Below, piece by piece: positions 47,225 through 56,166 of a stretch of 64,000 nt of DNA (its first letter is position 1; the number at the start of each line of letters is the position of its first letter). The notes beneath the pieces are model-generated. The model ran no database searches, was not told where the DNA came from, and saw only the letters and a list, made by a program, of their open reading frames with translations. A program made the translations under genes and the position numbers. The stretch spans positions 14,807 through 78,806 of the forward strand of contig CAYQNU010000019.1 in assembly GCA_964419055.1 (NCBI GenBank), in the 5' to 3' direction. This stretch comes from CAYQNU01 sp964419055. GTDB taxonomy: Bacteria; Bacteroidota; Bacteroidia; Flavobacteriales_D; Parvicellaceae.

Positions 47225-48097
47225 TTATTTGGGAAAAACTTGATCAGCCAAGAGCATTGCTTCTTTAAAAGCCTCTTCGTTCAATCCATGTGGAATGGAA
47301 TGATTATTTAAATAAGAAATCAGATTTTCAGTGGGCATATTCCCTGTTAGGTCGTCTTTGGCCATTGGACATCCACCGTAACCTTTTATGGCACTGTCAA
47401 ATCGAATACAACCGTTTTCGATAGCCATGTGAATTTTTTCTTCCCATTTTTCGGGAGTGGTATGCAAATGAGCACCAATTTCTACCCCTTTTCCTTTAAA
47501 ATTTTTATTGAGTTCAGAAAAAATGTATTGAATTGTTTCTGGATTAGAAGTTCCAATGGTGTCGGACATGGAAAGAATCTTAACTCCGTATTGATCTACT
47601 AATTTATCAGCCCATTTGGCTACAATTTCAGCACTCCATTCATCATTATATGGATTTCCAAATGCCATAGAAAAATAGGTCACCAATTCTTTATTATTTT
47701 TAATGCAAAGGTTATTTACGGCTTCTAAACGTTTCAACGATTCTTCTATGGTTGAATTTATGTTGCGTTGCTGAAAAGTGGGCGAAATAGAAAAAGGAAA
47801 ACCTAAATAAGTAATTGAGTCAAATTGTACAGCTTCTTCTGCTCCCCTTTTATTGGCCACTATTACCAATAATTTAGACTTAGAATTTGATAGATCTATT
47901 TTTGATAGAACCAATGCGGTATCCTTGAGTTGCGGAATAGACTTAGGGGAAACAAAACTCCCCATATCCAACGTGTCAAAATTAACCTTTAATAATTGAT
48001 TGATGTAGTTAACTTTTACATCAACAGGTATATAATCGTGAAGTCCTTGCATCGCGTCACGAGGACATTCAATAAGTTTAATTGGTTTATTCTCCAT
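47225..48097 (-). CDS. hydroxymethylglutaryl-CoA lyase family protein
   Basis: A 290-residue DRE-TIM enzyme. The substrate-binding ECPRDAMQG carries the Arg-Asp pair (13-14), GAHLHTTP the metal His pair, and YGGCPMAKDDLTGNMPTE the catalytic Cys loop. HMG-CoA lyase splits HMG-CoA to acetoacetate and acetyl-CoA in leucine breakdown; the family also includes related lyases, so the substrate is likely but not proven. It begins 14 bases downstream of the DUF4249 gene. Confidence 0.9.
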   Translation of the reverse strand: MENKPIKLIECPRDAMQGLHDYIPVDVKVNYINQLLKVNFDTLDMGSFVSPKSIPQLKDTALVLSKIDLSNSKSKLLVIVANKRGAEEAVQFDSITYLGFPFSISPTFQQRNINSTIEESLKRLEAVNNLCIKNNKELVTYFSMAFGNPYNDEWSAEIVAKWADKLVDQYGVKILSMSDTIGTSNPETIQYIFSELNKNFKGKGVEIGAHLHTTPEKWEEKIHMAIENGCIRFDSAIKGYGGCPMAKDDLTGNMPTENLISYLNNHSIPHGLNEEAFKEAMLLADQVFPK

Positions 48098-48111
48098 ACA
48101 AATAACAATCT

Positions 48112-49083
48112 TTATTCACAAATAACTTGATGAACCGAGGGTGCAATACCCGTCCAAATTCCTAAACCTCCATTTATATTGTTAGGTAAGTTGCCCGATG
48201 AAGCAAAAGGACTTCCTGCAGAAGCAGCCTGATTTTCCATCGCACGAATGTAAAGAAAATATTCACGTGGTATGGAACAAAATTTTACTTCTACGGTATC
48301 ACCTCTTTTAAAATAGCCCTCTTCTGGTCCTTCGTCATCAGGTCCTTCTATGTTTCCTACTTCTCCTCTACTGTATGCAAAATCAAATGTTTTACCGTTA
48401 AAAAATTTATCTTCAACCGAACTTCCTAGAGGTGCTATATGAAATGGATCTTTTACTTGCCCCAATTCCTCCCCATAGGTATACATATTTGTTCTTTTTG
48501 CATACCAACGGTAATTATTTCCCAACGAATCGGGGTCTGTTAAAATAGCCCATACAAAACCTAACGAATCTAGATTAGGCTCTGCTTCAAACCACACCGA
48601 ATCTAATGCCACTGGATAAGGTATTTTGGTGGTAGCCGTAATTTCCTTACCACCCACTAAAATAGATAAATCATATTGATTGCCAATTTGACCTATGGCT
48701 TGTGCATCTAAACTGGTATACACACAAAAATCAAATCCGCCTAAAAATGCAATTGGAATACCCAAAGCACCACTTACAATATCAATTAAACTATCAGGAA
48801 TGGAGCTCGAACACAATTCAGTAAGCGGAAAAACAGTTCCATTGGTGGTCACGGTAATGTTGGCACCATGAACAAAAGAACCAAATATGGATTCGGCACT
48901 TGCATCTTCAAAATAACCTTGAGTTTCTGTCAAAATTACTATTGGTGGTAAACCCGTTTCTATTCTCCCCTCTACAACATAGGATTGTTCTACTTCGGGC
49001 ATATCCAATTTAATGGTTTTTTGACACGAACCCAAAAAAACGAGTGCCAAAATGAAAGGGAAATATCTTTTTATTGTTTTCAT
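48112..49083 (-). CDS. DUF4249 domain lipoprotein
   Basis: A 323-residue lipoprotein: signal peptide MKTIKRYFPFILALVFLGS with lipidated Cys20. The first motif EQSYVVEGRIETGLPPIVIL and the later EVKFCSIPREYFLYIRAME match DUF4249, a family that accompanies TonB-dependent receptors in Bacteroidota. It starts 6 bases after the receptor stop. It is likely on the outer membrane, facing outward or periplasmic, assisting the receptor. Confidence 0.9.
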   Translation of the reverse strand: MKTIKRYFPFILALVFLGSCQKTIKLDMPEVEQSYVVEGRIETGLPPIVILTETQGYFEDASAESIFGSFVHGANITVTTNGTVFPLTELCSSSIPDSLIDIVSGALGIPIAFLGGFDFCVYTSLDAQAIGQIGNQYDLSILVGGKEITATTKIPYPVALDSVWFEAEPNLDSLGFVWAILTDPDSLGNNYRWYAKRTNMYTYGEELGQVKDPFHIAPLGSSVEDKFFNGKTFDFAYSRGEVGNIEGPDDEGPEEGYFKRGDTVEVKFCSIPREYFLYIRAMENQAASAGSPFASSGNLPNNINGGLGIWTGIAPSVHQVICE

Positions 49084-49089
49084 AGTGTT

Positions 49090-51504
49090 TTAGAATTTAA
49101 AATTCCAAGTTATGGATGGTAAAATCGGGAATAATGAAACTTGGAAAGCTTCTGTTGTGATGTTATTAGTGGATAAATCTCCAGAATAGTTAAAGAAAAT
49201 AAAATAAGGATTAGCTCTGTTATAAACATTATAAACCGAAAAATTCCAACTTGAAATCAATTTTTTAGGTCTTTTTTCTTCAATACCCGTTTCCAAATTC
49301 TTAACCATTTTAAATTCTTTACCTTTATATGTAAGCGAAAAATCCATTCGGTGATAAGGCACCATACGGTGACCATTTCGGGTACTCCAAACGGTGATTA
49401 CTCTGTTTTCAAAAAATGAATAGGTTCTTCTTTCAGGCAATGAAATGGCATTTCCTGTGGCATAAACAAAAATCAACCCTACGTTCAATCGTTCGGTGAT
49501 ATCATATTGCAACGCAATGCTTAAATCATGTCTTCTATCATATTTTGCAGGAAAAGGCAATCCATTATCGATATCATCAAAAATACGCATAGTTTTAGAC
49601 CACGTGTAGCCTATCCATCCATTAAAATCTCCGTTAGTCTTTTTTAAGAAAAACTCTGCACCATAAGAATATCCACGTCCAAAAGTCAACTGATTATCAA
49701 TATTGTCTTCAACATTATCTTCGGGTTGCGCATTTTCTTTATACTCAATCATGTTTTGCATATTCTTGTAATATACTTCCACCGATGTTTCGTACATATT
49801 CTTCTTAAAATTTCTAAAATATCCAGCGCTATATTGTGTGCCAATTTGCGGTTTTATCAATTCTGAACTTGGAAACCACAAATCAGTTGGAAGCGAAACT
49901 GAAGAAATGGAAGCTAAATGAATGTATTGATAATTGTGTGAAAAACCGGCTTTTATAGAAGATTTATCAGGTAGTGAATACCTCACTGAAATTCTTGGTT
50001 CCCAACCATCATAATATTGTATTCGCTCACCTTTAGCATAGGTTCTGGTAGAATCGGTTGTTCCTGTGCTCGGATTTTTATAATATCGAGTAAATGCCCC
50101 AACTTGCTGAAACAATGAAAATCGCAACCCCACATTTACTTTAAAGTTTTCATTTACATTAAATTCATCCAAAATATACCCCGCAGCTTCATGAGCCAAA
50201 ATTTTGGCAGGATCCTCTGTTCCAAAATCTACATCCCCCGAACTTGCCGAAAAACTGGTGGGTATAAAACGATGATAAACATAGTTCCAACCAAACTTAA
50301 ACGTGTGTAAGGTATTTCTAAAATACGAGTAATCTTGTTTTATATTCCAATCTCTAATACCGGATGAAATAGCAAATTTAAAATCATCAAATTGACTCTT
50401 AAAGGCAAAATCATAATCCGTAAATATAGCGGTTGTATTTACAAATAATTTATCTGAAAATAAATGATTCCAACGTAATGAAGCGGTAGCATTTCCCCAC
50501 GGAACTTGAAAATTAAGACCCAAATCCTTATTATTGTATGTAAAAACATCTCTACCAAAATAGCCACTCAAAAATAAGCGATCATTGTCAGAAATTTTGT
50601 AATTCAACTTTGCTGTTAAATCATAAAAATAATAACCTGAACCTTTTAACGGAGCGTCTTCTTTAATAAAAGGTTGCGCCACAACATCTACATATGTTCG
50701 TCTGCCCGAAATAATGAAGGAAGAGGTATCTTTTTTTACGGGACCTTCAACCGTAAATCGGGAAGCAATAAGACCAATGCCTCCTTCTGCGTGGTATTCA
50801 CGATAATTACCATCCTTCATAGAAATATCCAAAACCGATGACAAACGTCCACCATAATTGGCTGGCATACCTCCCTTTATCATGTTCACATTTTTGAGGG
50901 CATCTGCATTAAAAACGGAGAAAAAACCAAACAAATGCGATGCATTGTAAACAGGTGCTTCATCCAATAAAATTAAATTTTGGTCGGGGCCACCTCCTCT
51001 CACGTAAAAACCGGTATTGCCTTCACCTGCCGACTGAACTCCAGGCAATAATTGTATGGTTTTAAGTACGTCTACTTCACCCATAAAGGCAGGTAGTGCT
51101 TTGATTTTTTCTACATTAATCTCAAATTGTCCCATTTGAGTACTTTCTGTATTTTGGTTAGCTTTTGCTTCTACCACTACTTCTTTCATCACTTCAGACG
51201 ACTCAATAAGTTCAATATTTACTCGCTGATCGGAAGTTAGATCTACTTTCTGATTAACATCTTCGTATCCAATGAAAGAATACCGTATCGAAAATACTCC
51301 CGAAGGAACCGTCAACGAATAAAATCCATAAACGTTTGAAGTAGCTCCTTTACCTATGGAATCTATATAAACCGTAGCACCAATTAAAACTTCACCACTT
51401 TTGGAGTCTTTAATGAATCCACTTAACGTTACTTGTTGAGCTTTTACAAAAGAAAAGTTCAATAGCAATGCACTAAAAAAGAATAAAGGAAGAAAGGTTT
51501 TCAC
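49090..51504 (-). CDS. TonB-dependent receptor with carboxypeptidase-like regulatory domain
   Basis: About 804 residues from the GTG start at 51504 (MKTFLPLFFFSALLLNFSFV, a full signal peptide). A longer frame starts at TTG 51522, but that codon lies inside a -7 box. The mature N-terminus QVTLSGFIKDSKSGEVLIGA is the regulatory domain; the plug follows (LKTIQLLPGVQS, GFYVRGGGPDQNLILLDEAP, GGMPANYGGRLSS); the rest is the barrel, ending LPSITWNFKF. Ligand unknown. Paired with the DUF4249 lipoprotein. Confidence 0.92.
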   Translation of the reverse strand: MKTFLPLFFFSALLLNFSFVKAQQVTLSGFIKDSKSGEVLIGATVYIDSIGKGATSNVYGFYSLTVPSGVFSIRYSFIGYEDVNQKVDLTSDQRVNIELIESSEVMKEVVVEAKANQNTESTQMGQFEINVEKIKALPAFMGEVDVLKTIQLLPGVQSAGEGNTGFYVRGGGPDQNLILLDEAPVYNASHLFGFFSVFNADALKNVNMIKGGMPANYGGRLSSVLDISMKDGNYREYHAEGGIGLIASRFTVEGPVKKDTSSFIISGRRTYVDVVAQPFIKEDAPLKGSGYYFYDLTAKLNYKISDNDRLFLSGYFGRDVFTYNNKDLGLNFQVPWGNATASLRWNHLFSDKLFVNTTAIFTDYDFAFKSQFDDFKFAISSGIRDWNIKQDYSYFRNTLHTFKFGWNYVYHRFIPTSFSASSGDVDFGTEDPAKILAHEAAGYILDEFNVNENFKVNVGLRFSLFQQVGAFTRYYKNPSTGTTDSTRTYAKGERIQYYDGWEPRISVRYSLPDKSSIKAGFSHNYQYIHLASISSVSLPTDLWFPSSELIKPQIGTQYSAGYFRNFKKNMYETSVEVYYKNMQNMIEYKENAQPEDNVEDNIDNQLTFGRGYSYGAEFFLKKTNGDFNGWIGYTWSKTMRIFDDIDNGLPFPAKYDRRHDLSIALQYDITERLNVGLIFVYATGNAISLPERRTYSFFENRVITVWSTRNGHRMVPYHRMDFSLTYKGKEFKMVKNLETGIEEKRPKKLISSWNFSVYNVYNRANPYFIFFNYSGDLSTNNITTEAFQVSLFPILPSITWNFKF

Positions 51505-51511
51505 GTAGTTT

Positions 51512-51550
51512 ATTTTGTACAAAATTACGTTAATATTTAGAACATTAACG
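51512..51550 (-). promoter_or_regulatory. promoter and operator-like dyads of the TonB receptor gene
   Basis: TAATTTTG on the minus strand (51520-51527) matches the -7 pattern. It is overlapped by a perfect palindrome ATTTTGTACAAAAT (51512-51525) and followed upstream by CGTTAAT-(9)-ATTAACG (51528-51534/51544-51550). No -33 TTG was found. Confidence 0.5.
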
Positions 51551-51805
51551 ACCGCTTATAATTAAATTTTGATAAAATATTTTTCTTTTGCTGCTGCTGT
51601 TTTTGCAATGAATCTGTTTGGATAACCCATTTCAAAATCCATAAATTTGACTATTGCCTCAACTGTTGATTATCCAACTAGAATTTTCAACAATCAAATC
51701 GTTTTTTTTGTGTAAAAGTTCATTTTAATTCCCTAATGTTCAATCCATTTATTACGTAATTTTACGACTCTTGAAATAGAGCACAGTTTTTGATAATTCA
51801 AATTT

Positions 51806-52777
51806 ATGTTCCAACTAAAAAAGCCCTTTTTCTTTCAAATCTTACCACTTATTTGGTTGATTTCTTGTGCTGCTTTACAAAGTTGTTTGATGAATTATCC
51901 GGTAACAACAACCAACACTCCATCAAAACCTTCGAAAGAGGAACAAGTTAAACAAAACATTTCCAATTACGTAACTTCAAAATTTGTTGAAAAAGGAAGT
52001 TACCAATCCGTTCAATTTGGAAAACTATTTGTATTTAAACCTAAAGAAATAGAGGAATTAGACCAACTGATTGAAGTGAGAAATATGCTTCCAACGATGG
52101 AAGAAAATTATGGAACTAAATTAGACAGTGTAATTCAACATCAAGATCGTTTAATTGAAAACAAAAAGAACGAAATAAAATCTAAAAACATCTACCCTCT
52201 TTACGAAATTTCTCATCTTTTTATCATTAAAATTTCAGATACAAAATATGAATTGTATGAGTTTGATTTTAGCTTATACCCAAATTATTCCGTTAAAGAT
52301 GTGAAGCAATTGTTGTATCTAGAATTGAATGAAAAGGAATTTAAATCATTTCAACATTTAACCAATCAAGAAATTTTATTTGTTGGTGAACCCGAAAAAG
52401 ACATTCAATTTTATTCCCAATTTTATACCGCTATTGAAGAAGAGCAGCATCACAAACCTGAATTAATCAAAACCATATTACGAATAATTGAGTACATCAA
52501 AAAGTACGATAAATTTGATGAAAACGACTTTTGTCAAATTCAAGCTAAAGAATGGGTACTTGGGCGACCTGAATACAGTCAAGTTAAATCTGAGGGTTTT
52601 GTAAAGAATGAACTTACACCACTTCTTGAAACCGATTCTACAGGTTACCAAAAGCTTAAAGCCTATCAATTGACCTATTTGTTCTCATCTAAAGAAAACA
52701 AAGGTCAAGAAATTACCAAATTGGATTTTGAATTCGATTTAAATTTTGTAATTATTAAGGTCTCTACAAGTAAATAA
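51806..52777 (+). CDS. hypothetical lipoprotein
   Basis: A 323-residue protein with a long hydrophobic N-terminus (FFFQILPLIWLISCAALQSC) and a lipobox ending at Cys27 (ALQSC). The mature protein is rich in Lys/Glu and helices, with PLYEISHLFIIKISDTKYEL and FVGEPEKDIQFYSQFY. Family not recognised. Divergent from the TonB receptor; it is followed after 16 bases by two small secreted proteins. Confidence 0.72.
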   Translation: MFQLKKPFFFQILPLIWLISCAALQSCLMNYPVTTTNTPSKPSKEEQVKQNISNYVTSKFVEKGSYQSVQFGKLFVFKPKEIEELDQLIEVRNMLPTMEENYGTKLDSVIQHQDRLIENKKNEIKSKNIYPLYEISHLFIIKISDTKYELYEFDFSLYPNYSVKDVKQLLYLELNEKEFKSFQHLTNQEILFVGEPEKDIQFYSQFYTAIEEEQHHKPELIKTILRIIEYIKKYDKFDENDFCQIQAKEWVLGRPEYSQVKSEGFVKNELTPLLETDSTGYQKLKAYQLTYLFSSKENKGQEITKLDFEFDLNFVIIKVSTSK

Positions 52778-52793
52778 ATATATTCAGCGAATT

Positions 52794-53312
52794 ATGAAAA
52801 ACAATTTAAGTATAGCTATTTTTTTAATGTTTGGATTATTCTCTGCAATAGAAGTAAAGAGTCAATCAGAGCCTGAAATAATGGTTTTTTTATCCAGAAT
52901 ATGCCGAACAGATAGCGTAAAAAACACGATAGCTTTGCCCGCTCACGAAGGTGATAGTCTGTTGAACTATTACTTCACACCCATTGACACTACGCTTGAA
53001 GAAATGCCGCTGTATGAATATGATTTATTCAGAACTAATTTTGATGAAAAGAAAAAATTAGATGCTCAAAAAATACCTTTTGCCAGTGTTTCATTTATTA
53101 GTTACACCGATTTAAAATGCTCTATTTTAGTTGAAATATACAACGTTGGAGATCGAAAATCAACCAATGAGTGGCAACATGCTATTTTTAATATGGATAT
53201 GAGTAAAGGCGGAAGATGGCATTTAACAAATGTGGTGTACAGTCCAAAACCCTATGCAGAGCCTGAGGCTGTTATAGAAACGGATTCAAAAAATAAAAAA
53301 GTAAAAAAGTAA
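52794..53312 (+). CDS. secreted hypothetical protein, paralogue A
   Basis: A 172-residue protein with a signal peptide (MKNNLSIAIFLMFGLFSAIE). It is similar in sequence to the next gene (EPEIMVFLSRIC vs EQEIMSFLAKIC; KGGRWHLTNVVYS vs KGGRWLLSDVYYS), so the two are tandem duplicates. Tail rich in Lys. Function unknown. Same strand as the lipoprotein at 51806, so they may form one operon. Confidence 0.75.
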   Translation: MKNNLSIAIFLMFGLFSAIEVKSQSEPEIMVFLSRICRTDSVKNTIALPAHEGDSLLNYYFTPIDTTLEEMPLYEYDLFRTNFDEKKKLDAQKIPFASVSFISYTDLKCSILVEIYNVGDRKSTNEWQHAIFNMDMSKGGRWHLTNVVYSPKPYAEPEAVIETDSKNKKVKK

Positions 53313-53321
53313 CTTACAACA

Positions 53322-53813
53322 ATGAAAACAGTAGTATCCTTTTGCGTATTTTTTAGTGTTATTTTTTCTGTAAACGCTCAATCCGAGCAAGAAATAATGT
53401 CATTTTTGGCAAAAATTTGTGTTAATGACAGCATCGACAAAACATTAGCTGTCCCTTCCAAAGAAGAAGATAGTCTCAAGTTGTTTCATTTCGCTCCCAT
53501 TAATATGGACGAATATGGATTGGCTGTATATGATTATGAAGGATTTAGAGTGATTCAAGAAACCTCGAGTAATTTACTTTTTGCAAAAGTTCCTTATGGT
53601 AAAATCACCATTGCAAACTATACAGGTAAATCGTGTACGATCATCGTAGAAATTTCGGGTGCAGGTGATCGCTCCAAAATGAATCTTTGGCAATACGGTT
53701 CATTTACATTTCAAATTGCAAAAGGCGGAAGATGGTTATTATCTGATGTATATTATAGCCTCGATACCTTTAATGGTAGTCCATCCAATAACGGGAAAAA
53801 ATCTAAAAAATAA
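53322..53813 (+). CDS. secreted hypothetical protein, paralogue B
   Basis: A 163-residue protein with a signal peptide (MKTVVSFCVFFSVIFSVNAQ), 9 bases after paralogue A and similar to it along its length. Shared landmarks are the C-x-N/T-DS stretch near residue 35, GDR near the middle and KGGRW near the end. Tail NNGKKSKK. Converges with the CPBP gene, the stops being 2 bases apart. Confidence 0.75.
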   Translation: MKTVVSFCVFFSVIFSVNAQSEQEIMSFLAKICVNDSIDKTLAVPSKEEDSLKLFHFAPINMDEYGLAVYDYEGFRVIQETSSNLLFAKVPYGKITIANYTGKSCTIIVEISGAGDRSKMNLWQYGSFTFQIAKGGRWLLSDVYYSLDTFNGSPSNNGKKSKK

Positions 53814-53815
53814 TT

Positions 53816-54547
53816 TTAGACAATCTTCATATCTGGATGATGTTTTAGGGCGGTAAAACTATTCGTCCAAGCCATAATTACGTGAACAATAAAGGCTATC
53901 CAAATGGTGCCAGTGTGAAGGGTTAATAAACACAATACCAACCCGAGTGGAGCTGCACCAATCGTTTCATCCAATCCCTTTGGAATATGCGTTGCTGAAT
54001 ACAAAGCAATATTGATGGCTAAAGCCGGCCAAACACCCAATGAATCGGCTAAAGGAAACAACAAAACTCCTCTAAACAACAATTCATATCCGAATAAATA
54101 AGCCGCCCAACCTAACGCATTATAAAACATAAGCTTTTTTGTCCAAATTGATGAACGAATTTGAGGATAATTCACCAAGTTTTTGGGCTGTTTAGCACTG
54201 AAATAAACTAACGGTACAATCAAAACTGATAACCCCAAAATCCAGTAAAACGTTTCCAAAGCAGATTCTTTATAAAAAGTCAATCCGATTTCTGCTAACC
54301 CATACGCTGGAACGGCAATAATTAAGGTGATAACAGAAAGCACACCCATTGACAACAACCCCACATATTTTGTAAATAAAATGTGTTTTGCGGATGCTGT
54401 ATTTTTATCGTATTTTGAATAAAAATGGTTTTTTATACGTGGCGATTGTGCTATAAACCAATATACGGCAAAACAGACCAAACTAATTATTATCGGTAAA
54501 AAAATAGCCGTATCTGTGATTTTCCAATCTAGGTTGTATTCTTTCAT
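53816..54547 (-). CDS. CPBP family intramembrane protease-like protein
   Basis: A 243-residue membrane protein with seven or eight hydrophobic segments. The CPBP motif is YELLFRG (154-160): the family usually has EExxxR, and here the first Glu is Tyr, as in some bacterial subgroups. The histidines are His187 (TH in YSATH) and His222 (VH in FIVHV). It may be a CAAX-type endopeptidase or a non-proteolytic relative. It follows lolD by 14 bases in an smpB-lolD operon. Confidence 0.82.
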   Translation of the reverse strand: MKEYNLDWKITDTAIFLPIIISLVCFAVYWFIAQSPRIKNHFYSKYDKNTASAKHILFTKYVGLLSMGVLSVITLIIAVPAYGLAEIGLTFYKESALETFYWILGLSVLIVPLVYFSAKQPKNLVNYPQIRSSIWTKKLMFYNALGWAAYLFGYELLFRGVLLFPLADSLGVWPALAINIALYSATHIPKGLDETIGAAPLGLVLCLLTLHTGTIWIAFIVHVIMAWTNSFTALKHHPDMKIV

Positions 54548-54561
54548 AGTATTTGATTTGC

Positions 54562-55218
54562 TTATATAACCTTACCGTCTTTCATGGTAATTTTTCTATC
54601 GGCCATGGCAGCCAAATTTTCATTGTGGGTAACGATAACAAAAGTTTGTTGGGTTGCATTTCTCAAATCAAAAAACAATTGATGTAACTCCGAGGCATTT
54701 TGAGAATCCAAATTTCCACTGGGTTCATCAGCCAAAATTACTTTAGGGTCATTAATGAGCGCCCTGGCCACACTGGCTCTTTGTTGCTCTCCTCCCGACA
54801 ATTGTGATGGTTTGTGATTTAACCGATCAGAAAGCCCCAGTTGTGTGAGTAATTGAATGGCTTTTTTTTCAACTTCTGTTTTACTTCTGCCTCCAATTAA
54901 TCCGGGTAAGCATACGTTTTCGAGTGTTGTAAATTCAGGCAATAAATTGTGAAACTGAAAAATAAATCCGATATTTTTGTTTCTGAAAGTGGCTAGTTCA
55001 TTTCTTTTCAATTGTGACAAAGCAAAAGAATCAACAATAATTTCTCCACTATCGGGCTTATCTAATGTACCTAAAAGTTGTAATAACGTAGTTTTTCCTG
55101 CTCCTGAAGCACCCACAATTGCCACAATTTCACCTCGATTGATTTCAAAATCTACCCCTTTTAATACTTGTAAATCGCCAAACTTCTTTTGAATGTTTTT
55201 TACTTCAATGATGCTCAT
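54562..55218 (-). CDS. lolD: ABC transporter ATP-binding protein, LolD type
   Basis: A 218-residue ATPase. Walker A GASGAGKTT (36-44), Q-loop FQFHNLLPEF, signature LSGGEQQR, Walker B VILADEPSGNLD, H-loop VTHN. LFQFHNLLPEFTTLEN resembles LolD/MacB-class ATPases that serve lipoprotein export through LolCE; no LolC gene adjoins it. It starts 12 bases after smpB stop. MacB-type use is an alternative. Confidence 0.86.
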   Translation of the reverse strand: MSIIEVKNIQKKFGDLQVLKGVDFEINRGEIVAIVGASGAGKTTLLQLLGTLDKPDSGEIIVDSFALSQLKRNELATFRNKNIGFIFQFHNLLPEFTTLENVCLPGLIGGRSKTEVEKKAIQLLTQLGLSDRLNHKPSQLSGGEQQRASVARALINDPKVILADEPSGNLDSQNASELHQLFFDLRNATQQTFVIVTHNENLAAMADRKITMKDGKVI

Positions 55219-55230
55219 ACTATTTTTATA

Positions 55231-55686
55231 TTATCGGGTCATTTTGGAAATGCGATCAATTTCTCTTTTGGCATCTTTATCTTTCAAATCTTCGCGCTTA
55301 TCATACAACTTTTTCCCTTGTGCCAATGAAATTTCTAATTTTGCCCAACCTTTATCATTCAAAAACAATTTATAAGGAACTAAGGCAAAACCCTTGGTTT
55401 TAATTTTTCGCTCAATTTTATTAATTTCGGTTTGGTTGAGCAATAATTTACGATCTCTTCGAGCTTCATGATTCACAAATCCTCTGTTCTCATACTCTTG
55501 GATATACATATTTCTGATAAACACCTCCCCCTTTTGCACTACACAATACGCCTCCACAATACTGGCTTTATTATTTCTAATAGATTTAATTTCAGTCCCT
55601 GTCAATTGTATTCCAGCCACATAAGTATCCACAAATGTGAATTCAAATTTTGCTTTGCTGTTTTTTATGGATATTTTGTCTGACAT
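55231..55686 (-). CDS. smpB: SsrA-binding protein
   Basis: A 151-residue trans-translation factor that brings tmRNA to stalled ribosomes. GIQLTGTEIKSIRNNKASI, RNMYIQEYENRG, RKLLLNQTEI, LVPYKLFLND and the C-terminal DKREDLKDKDAKREI match SmpB. A near-fit -7 box (TAACTTCG, 55693-55700) lies just upstream. First gene of smpB-lolD-CPBP. Confidence 0.97.
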   Translation of the reverse strand: MSDKISIKNSKAKFEFTFVDTYVAGIQLTGTEIKSIRNNKASIVEAYCVVQKGEVFIRNMYIQEYENRGFVNHEARRDRKLLLNQTEINKIERKIKTKGFALVPYKLFLNDKGWAKLEISLAQGKKLYDKREDLKDKDAKREIDRISKMTR

Positions 55687-55763
55687 ACGGTGCGAAGTTA
55701 CACTATTTTTTACTTTATATAAAATCCATCATTTATTCGAATTTTATCTAAATCAAGAATCCT

Positions 55764-56138
55764 CTAATTTACATAATCTTTTTTTCTAACCAAAGCATAT
55801 TCTTCATTTTCCAATTCCAAATACCCTAATTCATAAACAAAGTAATAGTTTTTTCCTTGTTGTGTGCTGTAAATATTGGTGTAATAATAAAAATTGAAAC
55901 CATTTATGAGCAACTTTTCTTTGGTGGTTTTTGATTTTTCACCCACCATTAATTTTTCTAATATTTTTCTATTCTTCCGTAGGATGGTATTTACTTTTCT
56001 AAAATAATCCCCTGAAATTCTATTCTCTCGATTATTATATACACTTCGGCATTGATCATTGCAAAATTTCTTATCAATACGTCCCATTAAACGAGTACCG
56101 CATTCCAAACAATTATTTTTTGATTCTGAATTTACCAT
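55764..56138 (-). CDS. zinc-ribbon hypothetical protein
   Basis: A 124-residue protein with an N-terminal four-Cys zinc-ribbon: Cys10-x2-Cys13 and Cys26-x3-Cys30 (CLECGTRLMGRIDKKFC). The following part is basic and helical, then a beta-rich C-terminus (YFVYELGYLELENEEYALV). Small proteins of this type are widespread in Bacteroidota; function unknown. It is 28 bases downstream of the acyl-CoA reductase gene. Confidence 0.75.
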   Translation of the reverse strand: MVNSESKNNCLECGTRLMGRIDKKFCNDQCRSVYNNRENRISGDYFRKVNTILRKNRKILEKLMVGEKSKTTKEKLLINGFNFYYYTNIYSTQQGKNYYFVYELGYLELENEEYALVRKKDYVN

Positions 56139-56166
56139 ACTTTTTAAATGTATAAAAGTGTACTCT

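Noticed and set aside
51505..51522. TTG start for the TonB receptor
   Set aside because: It lies within the -7 box; the GTG at 51504 gives a complete signal peptide.
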